DNA of 45,189 bases from Aliirhizobium wenxiniae (GCF_019511445.1 NZ_JAEUAN010000035.1:1-45189), one strand, 5' to 3'; shown: positions 32,741 to 41,667, counted from the stretch's first letter. The notes: a model not told the origin generated them from the letters alone. Made by a program: numbers and translations.

Positions 32741-33718
32741 ATGAAATCCGATACAGATCGATTTTTCGTGTCGAGACGCAGCGTACTGATCGGAAGCATC
32801 ACACTTGCCAGCGTGAGTGTTCCGGCGCTCGCCTTCTCACACAACTCTTCCACAAACAGTTCATCACAAGGAGATATCGACATGGGCTTCGTAACAACCA
32901 ACGACGGCACTGAAATTTTTTACAAAGACTGGGGGCGCAAGGACGCACAGCCGATCGTCTTCCATCACGGCTGGCCGCTGTCGTCGGACGACTGGGATGC
33001 GCAGATGCTGTTCTTCCTCTCCAAGGGATATCGCGTCGTTGCTCACGACCGGCGTGGCCACGGCCGCTCCGCCCAGGTCGCCGACGGTCACGACATGGAT
33101 CATTACGCAGCCGACGCATTCGCCGTCGTCCAGGCACTCGACCTGAAGAATGCCATCCATATCGGCCATTCCACCGGCGGCGGTGAAGTTGCCCGCTATG
33201 TCGCAAGGTTCGGCCAGAAGGCCGGCCGCGTCGCTAAGGCGGTTCTCGTCTCGGCCGTCCCGCCGCTGATGCTGAAGACGGACGCTAATCCGGAAGGCTT
33301 GCCGATCGAAGTCTTCGACGGTTTCCGTTCAGCGCTTGCCGCCAACCGCGCGCAGTTCTTCCGTGATGTTCCGGCCGGCCCATTCTACGGTTTCAACCGT
33401 GACGGCGCCAAGGTTCAGGAAGGCGTGATCCAGAACTGGTGGCGTCAGGGCATGATGGGCGGCGCGAAGGCTCATTATGACGGCATCAAGGCCTTCTCCG
33501 AAACGGACCAGACTGAGGACCTGAAGGCGATCACCGTCCCGACACTCGTCCTCCATGGCGAAGACGACCAGATCGTGCCGATTGCCGATGCTGCCAGGAA
33601 GTCGATCAAGCTTCTGCCGAACGGCCAGATCAAGACCTACCCCGGCTTCTCGCATGGCATGCTTACCGTCAACGCCGACGTGCTGAACGAGGATCTGCTG
33701 ACTTTTATCAAGGGCTGA
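32741..33718 (+). CDS. haloperoxidase-like alpha/beta hydrolase with twin-arginine signal
   Basis: The long form (325 residues, ATG 32741 after AGGGGA) begins with a twin-arginine signal (SRRSVLIGS and a hydrophobic stretch to PALAFS). The short form starts at ATG 32882 behind a stronger site, AAGGAG at eight bases, and has the normal length of a non-heme chloroperoxidase-type hydrolase (278 residues). Catalytic residues from the short start: Ser97 in GHSTGGG, the acid in HGEDDQIVP, and the His in PGFSHGML; the oxyanion loop is HHGWPLSSDDW. Such enzymes act as esterases or perhydrolases. The gene is divergent from a GlxA-type regulator and ends in a clear terminator. Confidence 0.9.
   Translation: MKSDTDRFFVSRRSVLIGSITLASVSVPALAFSHNSSTNSSSQGDIDMGFVTTNDGTEIFYKDWGRKDAQPIVFHHGWPLSSDDWDAQMLFFLSKGYRVVAHDRRGHGRSAQVADGHDMDHYAADAFAVVQALDLKNAIHIGHSTGGGEVARYVARFGQKAGRVAKAVLVSAVPPLMLKTDANPEGLPIEVFDGFRSALAANRAQFFRDVPAGPFYGFNRDGAKVQEGVIQNWWRQGMMGGAKAHYDGIKAFSETDQTEDLKAITVPTLVLHGEDDQIVPIADAARKSIKLLPNGQIKTYPGFSHGMLTVNADVLNEDLLTFIKG
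32868..32884 (+). promoter_or_regulatory. internal ribosome binding site and second start
   Basis: AAGGAG-ATATCGAC-ATG inside the hydrolase gene. It decides the start of a cytoplasmic 278-residue form without the twin-arginine signal. It is a better match than the site of the long form. Confidence 0.6.
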
Positions 33719-33772
33719 TCCGAATCCGGCGTGGATGAACCATGCCACGGCCGTTTGTGGCCGATCGAAAAT

Positions 33773-33798
33773 AAAAAGGGGCGTCTGCGCCCCTTTTT
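33773..33798. terminator. bidirectional rho-independent terminator
   Basis: AAAAA-GGGGCG-TCTG-CGCCCC-TTTTT, a perfect stem flanked by A and T runs, 55 bases after the hydrolase stop. Confidence 0.92.
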
Positions 33799-34180
33799 AC
33801 CGAGCTTCGCCCCGCAGGCCGCGCTCGGCCTCGCAGTGTTCTCCGTACCGATTGCTACGGCATAATCGGCGCATTCGTGGAGGGGCTTAAATCGTTCAAC
33901 GGGCCTTAGGGGCTGGTCCAAACGCTACCCGAGGTGGCGGCAATGCTCGAACAGAACTTCTACGCCAAACCCGTATGATCGCACCCGAGAAAGCTTCTTC
34001 GCTGCCGTCTGAAATATTTGCAACAGAGGCATCGCGCCTGCCTCATCCTTCTTGGCGCAGTATGAATATCCCGTCAGCAGATGGGAAATACGAGCATTCT
34101 GACTAAGGCGAGGCACCCGCACCCAAAACCCGTTTTGTGATCTCATTTTATGAATTGTGAGCACACGACGTGATCGGGGA
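33799..34180. other. intergenic stretch, no gene supported
   Basis: A minus-strand open frame at 33925-34164 (79 codons) has neither a ribosome binding site nor a recognisable motif, and 33637-33921 minus overlaps the terminator and the hydrolase end. I regard the stretch as non-coding; it could contain old IS debris but I cannot identify any. Confidence 0.35.
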
Positions 34181-34222
34181 TTGACACCGGCCTAATCATA
34201 GATAATTTATATCCACGATTAG
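34181..34222 (+). promoter_or_regulatory. promoter and probable Rrf2 operator
   Basis: TTGACA at 34181-34186 and TAATTT at 34203-34208 form a promoter with a 16-base spacer. CTAATC at 34192-34197 and GATTAG at 34217-34222 are perfect inverted arms spanning the -10 region, with an inner GATA-ATTTA-TATC palindrome. The right arm overlaps the AGGAG ribosome binding site of the Rrf2 gene, as expected for autorepression. Confidence 0.65.
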
Positions 34223-34232
34223 GAGATGCAAC

Positions 34233-34745
34233 ATGAAACTAAGCGAAGGCGTGGAGCAAGCCATTCACTGCACGGCTTTCCTGGCGGGCCTTTCGGACGA
34301 CGGCGTACTGTCTGCAGCAGCACTGGCCGAACTCCACGGCGTTTCGACGAGCTACCTCCTTAAGCACCTGCAGGCGCTTTCCGGCGCCGGGATCGTCGTG
34401 ACGACGCCTGGACCGAAAGGTGGCTACCGTCTGGCCAAGACGCCGAAGGACATCAGTCTCCTGGACATCGTCCTCGCGGTTGAAGGTCCGGCGCCCGCCT
34501 TCCGGTGCGCCGAGATCCGCCAGCGGGGGCCGAACCCTCTGCCGCAGCGCTACTTTACAAAGCCCTGCCAGATTAACGCCGCGATGCTGAAGGCCGAGAA
34601 GGCCTATCGCGCAGAACTCGCCAAGGTGTCCGTCGCAGACCTTCTGGCGAACCTTGGTGCAGACGACGACGGCGGTATCGCCGCCCGCGGATGCGCCTTC
34701 CTCGAACTCCACGAACGCAGGACGGGCAATCGCGCCTCGTCATAG
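34233..34745 (+). CDS. Rrf2-family transcriptional regulator
   Basis: The 170-residue protein has the Rrf2 winged helix (AALAELHGVSTSYLLKHLQA and GPKGGYRLAKTPKDI). The usual three clustered Fe-S cysteines are not present; there are Cys13, Cys92 and Cys112, so it is more likely a thiol sensor of the YwnA/SaiR type than an iron-sulfur regulator. It starts the operon with NmrA-like, cupin and AhpD-like genes and has an operator over its own promoter. Confidence 0.92.
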   Translation: MKLSEGVEQAIHCTAFLAGLSDDGVLSAAALAELHGVSTSYLLKHLQALSGAGIVVTTPGPKGGYRLAKTPKDISLLDIVLAVEGPAPAFRCAEIRQRGPNPLPQRYFTKPCQINAAMLKAEKAYRAELAKVSVADLLANLGADDDGGIAARGCAFLELHERRTGNRASS

Positions 34746-34756
34746 GAGAAAGCACC

Positions 34757-35509
34757 ATGACCAAGATGAAGAAGGTCGTCGTTATCGGCGGCACGGGACT
34801 GATCGGCTCGAAGGCAGTGAAACTGCTGCAGGACGCCGGTCACGAAGCCGTCGTCGCAAGCTCCCGCAACGGCATCAACGCCTACACGGGCGAAGGACTA
34901 GCCGAAGCCCTCGTGGGCGCTGACGCCGTCATCGACGTGTCGAACATGCTGTCCTTCGACAAGGCCGTCATCAACGACTTCTTCGGCACGTCGAGCCGGA
35001 ACTTGACGAGCGCCGAACGGGCCGCGGGCGTGCGTCATCACGTCGTCCTCTCGATCGTCAACGCGGAACGCCTCGCCGCTAACCCATACATGGCCGGCAA
35101 ACTCGCCCAAGAAGAGGCCGTTGCAGCATCGGGCCAGGCCTACACCATCGTGCGTGCGACACAGTTCCACGAGTTCATGGAGACGCTGGTGGACGCCTAC
35201 TCGGCCGACGGCGCGGTGAAAGTGCCGGATATCGACTTCCAGTCGATCGCGGCCGACGACGTCGCCGCTGCTTTGGTGGAAGGCGCGCTCAGCGAGCCGA
35301 AGAACGGATCCGTTGATCTTGCCGGGCCTGAACAGGGACCGCTCGAATCCTTCATCCGGACCTATCTCGATGCCAAGAGCGACGCTCGTCCGGTCAACGC
35401 CGACGCGGCCGTCGACTACTTCGGCGCTCCCGTTGTCACCGGCTCACTGGTCCCCGGCGGAGACTACGTCAAGGGCGCGATCACGATCGCCGAGTGGCTC
35501 AGAACATAG
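34757..35509 (+). CDS. NmrA-like NAD(P)-binding protein (atypical SDR)
   Basis: The 250-residue protein has the Rossmann motif VVVIGGTGLIGSKAVKLL at the N-terminus and an NmrA/azoreductase-like body (HHVVLSIVNAERL, YTIVRATQFHEFMETL). Proteins of this kind either sense the NADP redox state or reduce quinones. ATG at 34757 follows AGGAGA, 12 bases after the Rrf2 stop. Confidence 0.9.
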   Translation: MTKMKKVVVIGGTGLIGSKAVKLLQDAGHEAVVASSRNGINAYTGEGLAEALVGADAVIDVSNMLSFDKAVINDFFGTSSRNLTSAERAAGVRHHVVLSIVNAERLAANPYMAGKLAQEEAVAASGQAYTIVRATQFHEFMETLVDAYSADGAVKVPDIDFQSIAADDVAAALVEGALSEPKNGSVDLAGPEQGPLESFIRTYLDAKSDARPVNADAAVDYFGAPVVTGSLVPGGDYVKGAITIAEWLRT

Positions 35510-35521
35510 GAGGAAGGAATC

Positions 35522-35958
35522 ATGAAGACCATCCTCTATGCCGCTACAGCACTTGCAGTCTCTCTGGCCACAGCTTCCGCTCATGACGTCGCCAATCCTG
35601 GACTTGCTTACGACACGAAGGACGCGAAGGTGACGCTGGTTTACGAGCATCCCCTCCCGGACGTTCCCGGCAAGAGCGTGAAGGGCGTCCTCGTCGAGTA
35701 CGGCCCCGGCGGCTACAGTTCCGCTCATACGCATGCAAAATCCGCCTTGATCTATGCGACGGTTCTCGAAGGAGCGATCCTAAGCGCCGTGACCGGTGGC
35801 GGGACGAAGACCTTCATCGCCGGTCAGAACTTCACCGAGCTGCCGGGCGACGCCACGACGTCAGCGCCAACGCCAGCAAGACCGAGCCGGCGAAACTGCT
35901 CGCCGTCTTCGTCGTAGATACCGATGACACCGCCCTGACGACACCGCGCAAGCCGTAG
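35522..35958 (+). pseudogene. secreted cupin protein, C-terminal frameshift
   Basis: ATG 35522 behind AGGAGG opens a protein with a Sec signal peptide (MKTILYAATALAVSLATASA) and a single cupin barrel (EYGPGGYSSAHTHAKSALI, His motif 1). Near 35850 the reading frame shifts: the annotated frame ends at 35917 in a Ser/Pro-rich tail, whereas the next frame continues HDVSANASKTEPAKLLAVFV to TAG 35956-35958. Restoring one base gives about 145 residues with the usual cupin end. The product is likely still largely folded but has lost its final strands. Confidence 0.75.
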
Positions 35959-36052
35959 CGCTAGCTACCAGACCTACACCCTCCCCTGCTGCACAAGCAA
36001 CGACGGTTTCTCCGGCGAACGGAGAACCGTGTCCACGAGAAAGGAAAACAGT

Positions 36053-36499
36053 ATGTCCCGCATGAACTGGTCCGAAGTCGCCCCCGACGGCGCAAAGGCG
36101 CTCTTCGGCGTCCATCACTACGTCACCAAGAAAACGAACCTGCCTGAAGAGCTGATTCATCTCGTATTCCTGCGCGTGTCGCAGATCAACGGCTGCGCCC
36201 ATTGCATCGACATGCATAGTCGCGATTTGCGCAAGACGATGTCCCTAGACAAGATCACACTGCTACCGGTCTGGGACGAGGTGCATCACCTGTTCAGCGA
36301 GCAGGAACGAGCAGCACTGGCCTGGGCTGAAGAAGTCACGAATGTCAGCCAGACCCATGCCTCCGACACGGCCTATGCCGCCGCCGCCGCCGCTTTCGAA
36401 CCGAAGGATCTCGTCGATCTGACGATTACGATCGCTGCGATGAACGCGTTCAATCGCCTCGGAGCGCCATTTAGGCTTCCAGTCGCAGCCAAGGCCTGA
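36053..36499 (+). CDS. AhpD-like carboxymuconolactone decarboxylase family protein
   Basis: The 148-residue helical protein has the CxxC redox motif with downstream His (NGCAHCIDMHSRDLRK; Cys48, Cys51, His55), as in AhpD-type alkylhydroperoxidases. ATG at 36053 follows AAAGGAAAA. It is the last gene of the Rrf2 operon; an IS21 remnant starts 36 bases after its stop. Combined with a thiol-type regulator it suggests a peroxide or electrophile response. Confidence 0.9.
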   Translation: MSRMNWSEVAPDGAKALFGVHHYVTKKTNLPEELIHLVFLRVSQINGCAHCIDMHSRDLRKTMSLDKITLLPVWDEVHHLFSEQERAALAWAEEVTNVSQTHASDTAYAAAAAAFEPKDLVDLTITIAAMNAFNRLGAPFRLPVAAKA

Positions 36500-36532
36500 T
36501 CGCTAGCAGCGCAACGCATAGGGCCCTCCCTG

Positions 36533-36564
36533 CCTGTTGGTTTCCACGCAGAACTGAGCCGGTT
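36533..36564 (+). repeat. 32-bp IS21 tip, copy 1 (matches 43275-43306)
   Basis: 32 bases identical to those at 43275-43306 on the same strand. Here it precedes istA read to the right, there it lies beyond the 3' end of istB read to the left, so the two are the opposite ends of one IS type. Confidence 0.85.
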
Positions 36565-37095
36565 AGGGGCATAATTTCGATTGAGAATTGAGCCATGTGA
36601 ACCTTTCCCCAACGCGGTGAGCGACGGGGGCAACGGAGTGATCCAAATGGGAATTTTAAACATCATCCGTCGGATGGCGCTGCGTGAGAAGCAGTCGATC
36701 CGGGAGATCAGCCGGCGCAACGGGCTGTCGCGCAACACGATCGCGAAGTATCTGAACGCCGGTACGATCGAGCCACCGTTCACGATACCGGAACGACCTA
36801 GCAAGCTTGATCCATTTTCCGATAAGCTGGCGGCCTGACTGAAGACCGAGGCCGGGAGGTCACGCAACCGCGTCGAACTCTAAAGCGGCTTCATGCCGAT
36901 CTGGTGGCTCTCGGCTTTACCGGCTCCTATGGTCGGGTTGTCGCCTTCGCCGGTGATTGGCGAGCGGAACGACAGCGTGAGCAGCAGCCGACGGGCCGCG
37001 GCATATTCGTCCCACTGTCTTTCCGCCCAGGCGAAGCATTCCAGTTCGATTGGAGTGAGGACTATGCTGTGATCGGCGGTGAGCGCTCGAAGTTG
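36535..37095 (+). mobile_element. IS21-family remnant, left part (tip plus istA start)
   Basis: The tip TGTTGGTTTCCACGCAGAAC starts at 36535 and is followed by subterminal repeats (GAACTGAGCC, GAATTGAGCC) and the first part of istA. The element stops at about 37095, where a different gene fragment begins. The same tip occurs inverted in role at 43277, next to an istB of the same element type. Confidence 0.85.
36647..37095 (+). pseudogene. istA: istA remnant (nonsense, frameshift, 3' truncation)
   Basis: The start MGILNIIRRMALREKQSIRE has the IstA helix-turn-helix (EISRRNGLSRNTIAKYL). A TGA at 36836-36838 replaces a Trp codon, and around 36866-36876 the frame shifts; it then continues GFTGSYGRVVAFAGDW and RPGEAFQFDWSEDYAV, the beginning of the DDE catalytic domain with the first Asp. 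It ends at GGERSKL (37095). About a third of IstA remains, so it is dead. Confidence 0.8.
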
Positions 37096-37212
37096 ACTGC
37101 CACGCGCCTCAGCGCCTACAAGAACATCCTCAACCGCCTGTTTGCCGGACTGATCTTCGTGGTCGCGGCCTTCATCCTCTATCGGAACTGGAAGACGCCG
37201 ATGATTGGCTGA
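37096..37212 (+). pseudogene. C-terminal fragment of a membrane protein, TauE/SafE-like
   Basis: Directly after the istA fragment and in the same frame comes LSAYKNILNRLFAGLIFVVA and AFILYRNW, ending at TGA 37210-37212. One membrane helix with a basic loop before it is typical of the last helix of TauE/SafE (sulfite exporter) permeases. The assignment rests on 38 residues and is tentative; that it is the end of a foreign gene fused to istA is clear. Confidence 0.4.
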
Positions 37213-37656
37213 GGGCGGCCAACTCTCAATGGGACGACCTTGGCACCTGATCGCGGTGCCGCCGTCGAGTGAACGTCACTACCCAGGACGCAGTTCGTGG
37301 CCAGTCATTAAGGTTTCGACCCGATATGAACTTCGACCTTTTGACCTGATGCTATCGGCGGCCTCAGCTTTCGGTATCGCAATGAGCCAATATGTGGGGG
37401 GCGAACTCACATCGGGTCATGAGTTTTCTATGGCGAGGCACCTGGGTCGCCTGAACTTCTTTCCCTGATCTCATATTCCGGCTCACGGGCAAAGGCGCGG
37501 GTCATGGATTGATGTCAGCTCCCAGTATGCGGCACCTCCAGAAGCCGCGAGCCGGTCTGGTTTGCGACCAGATCGTGTCGCCTACAACACTTAACCCAGT
37601 TTCCTCATCCAGATCTGTTCGGTCATTGTGCACACCCGGGTCGTAGCGGTTGGTCG
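37213..37656. other. intergenic stretch, no gene supported
   Basis: An open frame at 37205-37468 lacks a proper start and any motif. An inverted pair GACCCGAT/ATCGGGTC about 90 bases apart is present but too distant to interpret. I see no gene in this stretch. Confidence 0.35.
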
Positions 37657-38874
37657 TCAGCCTGCTGCCAATGCCACTTCTTTGTGTGGAATCTCGATGG
37701 CGAAATGTTGTGCTGGGGGTAGCCGCGCGCGGTGCGCACCATTGGCAACAGTATAGCCATTCCGTCCCCGCCGTTTAGTTTCGTACAGTGCGTTGTCGGC
37801 TGCTTCCATCAACGTTTCGGCATTCACAGCGGGCCCTTGGGCCGGAGCGATTCCTATGCTGGCAGCCACGGGAATTTGAATACCGCGCCAAATTAAAGGG
37901 GCTTCCATCAACGCTGAGACGATATTTTTGGCTACCGCCGACGCGCGATCCACATCTGTGCGAGGTAGCAGCAGGGCGAACTCATCGCCCCCTAGCCGCG
38001 CAAAAACGTCTCTCTGCTGCAATTGGAGACGGATAACCTGGGCAGCGTGCTTCAGCGCCGCATCCCCTGCTGCATGACCATGCTTGTCGTTAATCGATTT
38101 GAACCGATCAAGATCGAACACCATGAGGCTGAATACAGAGTTTTGCCCCATCGCCGCGCACTCCGTCGAGAGGCGGTTCAGGAATAGACGCCGGCTGGCA
38201 AGCCCTGTGAGGTCGTCTTCGTTGACCAGCCGTTCCACCTCAGCCCGCAGTTCGTCGACGCTTGAAAGCAGGAACCCGAAATTCCAAACGACACCCGCAA
38301 AGAGGAAAACAAGCAGATCAATCGATGCAGCACTGCGCATATTCATCTCAGGCGCCAGCCCAGTGACGATCAGGGTGTTGCCGACGGCTATAGTTCCGTG
38401 GGTGAGACCCCCCGCTATCAGCGCCGAGCTCGACACAATCGCACCAAGTTCTCGTCGGTAATTCCGCACTAAAAAGGTGGCTGTTAAGAAAAGCGGCAGC
38501 GCTTGAGCGGCGGTGTACATCGGGTTGCGTCCGTACCACATGTTGAACGTTCCCAGCATGACCAGGCTGCTGATACAGATCAGAGAAACGACCAATTTCC
38601 ATCTTATGGCCGCGCCGTGGAAGCGCCGGACGCCACACATATTGAGGTAGAAGCCCAATACGACGAGAGTGTTTGCTCCGACCGTCAATGCGATATGCGC
38701 TACTTCGCCTTGTACTGAGAGAAGTACTCCACCTGCGGCGTTAAGCGCACTCCCCACGAGCCAGTAACGCGCGGCGCGCAGATCAGGGTAGCGGAAAACG
38801 ATAAGCCCCCAGATGATACAGTGGGAGAGATTAAGAAGCAGCACGACGAGATAGAGTGTGAAAAAATCTGGCAT
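37657..38874 (-). CDS. membrane diguanylate cyclase (GGDEF)
   Basis: The 405-residue protein has about six or seven hydrophobic helices in residues 1-205 as sensor and a C-terminal GGDEF domain (about 215-375). The catalytic GGDEF is intact at 295-299 (RLGGDEFALL), with DLDRFKSINDKHGH for metal and GTP binding, so it should make cyclic di-GMP. The product-inhibition RxxD site is missing (QQRD five residues upstream, Gln where Arg is needed). ATG 38874 stands five bases after AAAGGGG. It is divergent from a chemoreceptor gene. Confidence 0.92.
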   Translation of the reverse strand: MPDFFTLYLVVLLLNLSHCIIWGLIVFRYPDLRAARYWLVGSALNAAGGVLLSVQGEVAHIALTVGANTLVVLGFYLNMCGVRRFHGAAIRWKLVVSLICISSLVMLGTFNMWYGRNPMYTAAQALPLFLTATFLVRNYRRELGAIVSSSALIAGGLTHGTIAVGNTLIVTGLAPEMNMRSAASIDLLVFLFAGVVWNFGFLLSSVDELRAEVERLVNEDDLTGLASRRLFLNRLSTECAAMGQNSVFSLMVFDLDRFKSINDKHGHAAGDAALKHAAQVIRLQLQQRDVFARLGGDEFALLLPRTDVDRASAVAKNIVSALMEAPLIWRGIQIPVAASIGIAPAQGPAVNAETLMEAADNALYETKRRGRNGYTVANGAHRARLPPAQHFAIEIPHKEVALAAG

Positions 38875-39356
38875 ACCGGCCCCTTTTTTTGGAGGAGCGC
38901 CGACAGCTACCCGCGGGCATGAAATACCGCGTTAACGAATTCGCTCAAATCCGACGATTTCCGCTCGATTGCATATGGGTCGCCACTGATGCACGGTACT
39001 TGTGGTTCACCTGCATCATTCTCTACACCATGGGGCGGCTCGTGGTAGCACTGTTCGAATTGTTAGGAGCAGAATTTCTACTGCGACAGATCAATCAACC
39101 AGATACTTCATGTCATTAGCGTTCACCACGCGCATACTTGCTTATCCGACACTCGCGCGGCCGCCATAGGGCCTCCCAAAGGGGTTGTACGAGTTAACGG
39201 CACTATGCAGCTGTCGGTCTGCTTCTTCCGGTTGGTTTGCGGCGGCACAAGCGATACCCCAAACCGTGTCCGTACCTAGGCGATGATTTATTAAATGTTG
39301 ATCCTTTTCAGACAGTGTCCCGACGGATGGGAACGCATCTCGCGGAGGGGATTGAA
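38875..39356. other. intergenic stretch between GGDEF and chemoreceptor genes
   Basis: Divergent promoters of both genes must lie here. A 76-codon plus-strand frame at 38889-39119 has a membrane-like segment but no ribosome binding site or family match; I do not call it. No operator-like palindrome stood out. Confidence 0.35.
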
Positions 39357-41615
39357 TTGACTGCAGACGCTGTAAGAAAACCGCTTTGGATCAAGATCAC
39401 AGGATACGGATTTGCCGCCGTCCTTTTCGCGAGTGCTGCGATCGGCGGCCTGGCTTGGTACCGCCAAGCTGACATGAACGAGAAGGCGCTCTACAATAGA
39501 GCGGCGAGTGATCTCAACGTCATTCAGACTGACATGGCAGCCATCCAGCGGTCCGCCTCAGCGCTTGCTTTGGCGTTCGCAGGAGAACCCGATATCGCGG
39601 GATACATACGCGCAAACGATCGCCAGCACCTGCTCGACAAATTTTCAACCAACATCAAAGCGGTTGCCCAGCTAGGTGGCTTACAGAACATCACTGTCGC
39701 CGACGCGCAAGGCAATGTCATCATCCGGGCACACGCACCAGAGAAATTTGGTGACAACTATCTGGCTCGTCGTAAGACGGTTGCATCATCCATATCGACC
39801 GGAAGGGTGGCGGCTGGCATAGAGCCGGGACGAACAGGGATTGGCATCTACGCCGTTGCGCCTGTTCTTGTTAACGGTACGGTCGTCGGCGTCGTTGACG
39901 TCGGAACCGAGCTTTCAAACGCATATTTTTCGCCGCTTGCGGAGCGCCTGGGTGCAGAGATCTCGGTTAATGTGATCTCCGAAGGAAAGTTGGTGAACCA
40001 GTCCTCAACTGAGGGAGGCGGCGCACTTCTGGATGCTAGCGCAATCCAGGCAGCTTTTGACGGCAAATCCGTGTTTGAGCCGGCCACTCTCGATGGGCGC
40101 GACATGCTCATCAAAGCCGTGCCTTTCACCTCGTTTTCCGGCGACAAAATTGGTGTCTTTGAAATCGGGACTGATGCCACCGACATCATGACAGAGGCGC
40201 GTGCAGCGCTCTGGACCATGCTCGGCGTGACACTTCTTACATCGATCATCGCGCTGACGGCCTTTTTCCTGTTTGCCAAGTCGCTCGGCAACGTCATCGG
40301 CCGTCTCACATCCACGATGGGACGCCTGGCCGCCGGTGACCTGAATGCCACGATCGAAGGCGAAAACCGTCCGGACGAGACAGGAGCCATGGCACGCGCC
40401 GTGCAGGTCTTCAAGGACAATGCGCTGAAGACGAAGGAACTGGAGCGTCAGGCCGACGAGCAGCGCAACATGACCGAAGAACAGCGTCGCCAGAACGCTG
40501 AGGAGGCGCGCATTCGCGCCGAGCAGATGGCGGAGGCCACCAATGGTCTCGCAATCGGCCTGAAGCATCTCTCTTCCGGTGACCTGACTTTTCAGCTCGA
40601 CCGCCCGTTTGCCGCTGACTTCGAAAGCCTGCGCGCCGATTTCAACGGAGCTGTCAGCCAGTTGCGAGGCACGCTCGGCTCGGTGGCACAGGCCACCAAC
40701 TCGATCGACAGCGGTTCGCGCGAAGTCAGCCAGAGCGCCGACGATCTTTCCAAGCGGACCGAACAGCAGGCCGCCTCGTTGGAAGAAACCGCTGCCGCGC
40801 TCGACCAGATTACCGTCAACGTGTCCAACTCGTCCAAGCGCGCTGAGGAGGCCCGCGCGGTCGCAATCCAGGCCAATGAAAGTGCTCGTCAGTCGGGCAA
40901 GGTCGTTGCCAATGCCGTGCAGGCAATGGGGCGTATCGAGGAATCGTCCGGCCAGATTTCCAACATCATCGGCGTGATCGACGATATCGCGTTCCAGACC
41001 AACCTGCTTGCACTCAACGCCGGTGTGGAGGCCGCTCGCGCCGGCGAAGCAGGCAAGGGTTTTGCCGTGGTTGCACAAGAAGTCCGCGAGCTGGCTCAGC
41101 GTTCGGCGAGTGCAGCGAAGGAAATCAAGGATCTCATCGGCAAATCCTCGATCGAGGTTGCGAGCGGCGTGAAGCTGGTGAGCGAGACCGGAGAGTCGCT
41201 GCGCGCCATCGAAGCGCATATCGTCACCATCAACCACCACATGGATTCGATTGCCACGTCATCGCGCGAGCAGTCGGTCGGCCTCTCGGAAGTCAACACT
41301 GCCGTCAACCAGATGGATCAGGTGACCCAGCAGAACGCCGCGATGGTGGAAGAAGCCAATGCCGCCGGCGCTACACTGGCCACAGAAGCAGGCCGTCTGC
41401 GTGAGTTGATCAGCCAGTTTCAGCTTGATCAGGGGAGCGGCACGGCAAACCAAGCTGCCGCCCTGCGCCTGACTGCAGCCGTGATGGCCGCCTCTCCACG
41501 CTCTACCCCGGCACCATCGCCGGCTCGCGGCATGGTCGGCAATATTGCTCAGGCCTTAACCGGTCGCGGCAGTGCGGCAGCTGCTGCAGCGCGAGATAAC
41601 TGGCAAGAATTCTGA
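39357..41615 (+). CDS. methyl-accepting chemotaxis protein with periplasmic Cache domain
   Basis: The 752-residue receptor has a short N-terminus, TM1 at about 14-34, a periplasmic Cache-type sensor (about 35-284; VADAQGNVIIRAHAPEKFGD and GIGIYAVAPVLVNGTVVGVV are typical), TM2 at about 285-308, two HAMP-like stretches, and the signalling domain with the hairpin tip FQTNLLALNAGVEAARAGEA. It ends in NWQEF, the peptide that tethers CheR/CheB. TTG 39357 is chosen because GGAGGGG lies six bases upstream; ATG 39327 and GTG-type starts further up have none. The ligand is unknown. Confidence 0.92.
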   Translation: MTADAVRKPLWIKITGYGFAAVLFASAAIGGLAWYRQADMNEKALYNRAASDLNVIQTDMAAIQRSASALALAFAGEPDIAGYIRANDRQHLLDKFSTNIKAVAQLGGLQNITVADAQGNVIIRAHAPEKFGDNYLARRKTVASSISTGRVAAGIEPGRTGIGIYAVAPVLVNGTVVGVVDVGTELSNAYFSPLAERLGAEISVNVISEGKLVNQSSTEGGGALLDASAIQAAFDGKSVFEPATLDGRDMLIKAVPFTSFSGDKIGVFEIGTDATDIMTEARAALWTMLGVTLLTSIIALTAFFLFAKSLGNVIGRLTSTMGRLAAGDLNATIEGENRPDETGAMARAVQVFKDNALKTKELERQADEQRNMTEEQRRQNAEEARIRAEQMAEATNGLAIGLKHLSSGDLTFQLDRPFAADFESLRADFNGAVSQLRGTLGSVAQATNSIDSGSREVSQSADDLSKRTEQQAASLEETAAALDQITVNVSNSSKRAEEARAVAIQANESARQSGKVVANAVQAMGRIEESSGQISNIIGVIDDIAFQTNLLALNAGVEAARAGEAGKGFAVVAQEVRELAQRSASAAKEIKDLIGKSSIEVASGVKLVSETGESLRAIEAHIVTINHHMDSIATSSREQSVGLSEVNTAVNQMDQVTQQNAAMVEEANAAGATLATEAGRLRELISQFQLDQGSGTANQAAALRLTAAVMAASPRSTPAPSPARGMVGNIAQALTGRGSAAAAAARDNWQEF

Positions 41616-41631
41616 CCGAGTTATAGTAATT

Positions 41632-41667
41632 CGCCATGACGGCGGGCGGGGGCCCGCCAACATGGCG
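41632..41667 (+). terminator. two-part hairpin after the chemoreceptor gene
   Basis: CGCCATG/CATGGCG and GGCGGGC/GCCCGCC form a 14-base stem with a small internal loop and a GGGG loop, 17 bases after the stop. Only TTT follows. The rest of the gap to 41946 shows no gene. Confidence 0.65.

Noticed and set aside
33925..34164. 79-codon minus-strand frame before the Rrf2 operon
   Set aside because: No ribosome binding site and no recognisable motif; could be a real small gene but I cannot support it.
37205..37468. 87-codon frame after the TauE-like tail
   Set aside because: TTG start within the end of the preceding fragment, no site, no protein-like pattern.
38889..39119. 76-codon frame with a membrane-like segment upstream of the chemoreceptor
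   Set aside because: No ribosome binding site and it lies in the divergent promoter region.
40005..41240. 411-codon minus-strand frame opposite the chemoreceptor
   Set aside because: Antisense shadow of an alanine-rich coiled-coil gene, no independent start or motif.
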